A DNA stretch of 64,000 nt from positions 744,001 to 808,000 of the forward strand of contig JAAKBF010000012.1 of assembly GCA_012656075.1 (NCBI GenBank), given 5' to 3'. The translations under genes and the position numbers were made by a program. Positions 62,720-64,000 of the stretch are shown here, in pieces. This stretch comes from Phytophthora hibernalis. Lineage: Eukaryota > Oomycota > Peronosporomycetes > Peronosporales > Peronosporaceae. Position 1 is the stretch's first letter. The number at the start of each line of letters is the position of its first letter. A model generated the notes under the pieces. It did not search any database, was not told the DNA's origin, and saw only the letters and a program-made list of their open reading frames with translations.

Positions 62720-64000
62720 ATGGCCCAAGGTGGTTCACTTCCGTCACCACAACCGTTCTCTCTGCTCGGTCCGATGTTCTCAACCATTCCCCATTTTGCA
62801 GTCGACAGCAACCCCTCCAACCAATCTCAACGCCATGTCGACCGTCTTGAGCTTTCGGTCGTCGAAAACCAACAACCGACAGCCCAGGACCCCGTCGTAG
62901 AGCTGAATCAATCTCAAAACAACAACAACCACCCACCCGAATTGAGTCTGTCACGCAGTCGCGTCGGTCCTCAAAGCATCACCGACGCCATCCATCTCTC
63001 TCCAGAGCGGAAGTTTGAAATGCTGCAGCTCATGGAAGCCTCGGAAAGGCACGTGGTCAATTCCATGATCGGAGACGAAGCTTCGTTGACCCTGTGGAAG
63101 CTCCGTATGCGCAAGAAAGGCATCACCTACTATGTGGACGAGAACGTTGGCAAGGGACTCACCCGTTTCTGCTGCGTGGGGTCACGGACGCCCCCGTGAT
63201 GGAAATCATGAAGATGTTCATGGTCACCAACACCGAGATGTTGCTGAAGAACGTGCGGATCATGTACCGCAACGTCCAGGAGGCCAAAATCCTGTCGGTC
63301 TTGAAACCGGCCACCGTCGACAACCCCATGCAGTCGGTTTACATCCGCTATGCGAGCTTCGACACGCCAATTCTCATGAGCGGTCGGGACATTTGCGTCT
63401 GCGTGTGCACCAACATGTTCACATTGTCGGACGGATCCACCGTCGGCTACTGTCTTTGGGACTCGGTGGACATCCCGGAATGTCCCGATCGGTTGGCCAC
63501 CGACAAGATCATCCGTAGCAAGATGTGGCACTCCGGGTTCTTCTTCCGGAACTCGGGCAAACCCAACGCCGTGACCAAGGTGTGCTACCTCATTGGCGTC
63601 GAGATCGGGGGTGTTGTCCCTCAACTATTGGGACACATCCACATGACCATCTTCGGTGGCAATTGTCGACGAGTGTGCAAACACTACCGCAAACGAACTT
63701 TAGACCCAGTGACGTTCACTCCCGGGCGCTTTGGCCGCCCAAGAGCGAAATCAAAGATTGTTGTGTGTGCGGGAAGTGCTTCAACCCGTTGGTCAAGAAG
63801 CACTACTGTATCAGGTGTGGTAAAGTTGTCTGTGGTCGCGGCAACTGCTTCTTCAAGGAGGAGGTTAGCGTGCCTGGTGCAGTGGTCACTCAGGTTCGTA
63901 TCTGTCAGTACTGCCTCGATGAGACTGGCATGTTGAAGACGAATCTGCAGGCTATTGCAGCAAGGGGCAACCTAAACAGCCTCGACAGCGAGGGATCTGG
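62720..64000 (+). CDS. START-FYVE protein, 5' part
   Basis: Likely lipid-binding, endosome-associated protein of a large oomycete family; it runs off the window. From MAQGGSLPSPQPF an unstructured Gln/Asn-rich N-terminus leads into a START-like domain (LSPERKFEMLQLMEASERHV, VMEIMKMFMVTNTEMLLKNV, VYIRYASFDTPILMSGRDIC, VGYCLWDSVDIPECPD). Then a FYVE-related double-zinc finger begins: KDCCVCGKCFNPLVKKHYC, IRCGKVVCGRGNCF, VRICQYCLDE. Two frame breaks: GGGG 63178-63181 (one more G) and GGG near 63725 (one more G). The start could also be the in-frame ATG at 62777 (MFSTIPHF). Confidence 0.82.

Noticed and set aside
1..64000. CRISPR arrays, tRNA and rRNA genes
   Set aside because: No regularly spaced direct repeats, no cloverleaf with a TTCRANYC box in a proper context, and no rRNA-like stretch noticed by eye.

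Overview
The window is oomycete nuclear DNA, most likely from a Phytophthora or a close Peronosporales relative. Evidence: compact genes with short introns (about 65-95 nt), several with a TACTAAC-like branch site; oomycete Inr-FPR core promoters (TCAYTnnnCAAWTTTGC type) in front of several genes; and typical families, including an M96/START protein, a FYVE-START protein, a PH-kinase, WRKY19-type CxxxxC/HGG zinc-finger proteins, a GH43 arabinanase, a SWEET and GT61 glycosyltransferases.

Layout. 0-15 kb is mostly housekeeping: a partial glutamyl-tRNA synthetase with WHEP-GST-catalytic order, a PH-domain kinase, AP-1 mu, a beta-solenoid (GIN/DUF2807-like) protein with a mitochondrion-like N-terminus, ARP6 head-to-head with a chromodomain protein, an ankyrin protein, a TM-zinc finger-IQ-C2-PH protein and a secreted GH43. 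15-18.6 kb is gene-poor and holds a decayed GT61 copy. 18.6-24.1 kb has a NIPA-type transporter, a WD40 protein, a longin/adaptor small chain and a four-exon WRKY19-type zinc-finger gene. 24-29.4 kb is gene-poor and carries a 2.8-kb MULE transposon with terminal inverted repeats. 29.4-37.2 kb is a tandem cluster of four GIN/DUF2807-like membrane-anchored proteins; the third is split by a hAT transposon with an 8-bp target duplication. 37-44.6 kb contains palindromes and inverted repeats, a GT61 gene and an intronless WRKY19-type gene. 44.7-50.5 kb has an NmrA-like oxidoreductase cluster (three copies plus a relic) and a GNAT acetyltransferase. 50.9-64 kb has an M96-family gene, another GT61, a SAMHD1-like dNTPase head-to-head with a long acidic helical-repeat protein, an ankyrin protein, a SWEET and a partial START-FYVE gene.

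A strong cross-cutting signal is technical. More than a dozen frame breaks in otherwise well conserved genes fall at runs of exactly four G/C (or four to five A), and adding one base to the run restores the family sequence and a length divisible by three. I read these as homopolymer under-calls in the assembly, not gene death. By contrast, the hAT-split gene, the GT61 relic, the NmrA relic and the second NmrA copy show lesions of other kinds and look genuinely broken.

Functional links: the three GT61 loci, GIN-family surface proteins and GH43 point to cell-surface and secreted functions; ARP6 and the chromodomain protein share a very short promoter and both concern chromatin. Exon coordinates in the evidence fields were derived by eye from splice consensus, phase and protein continuity.
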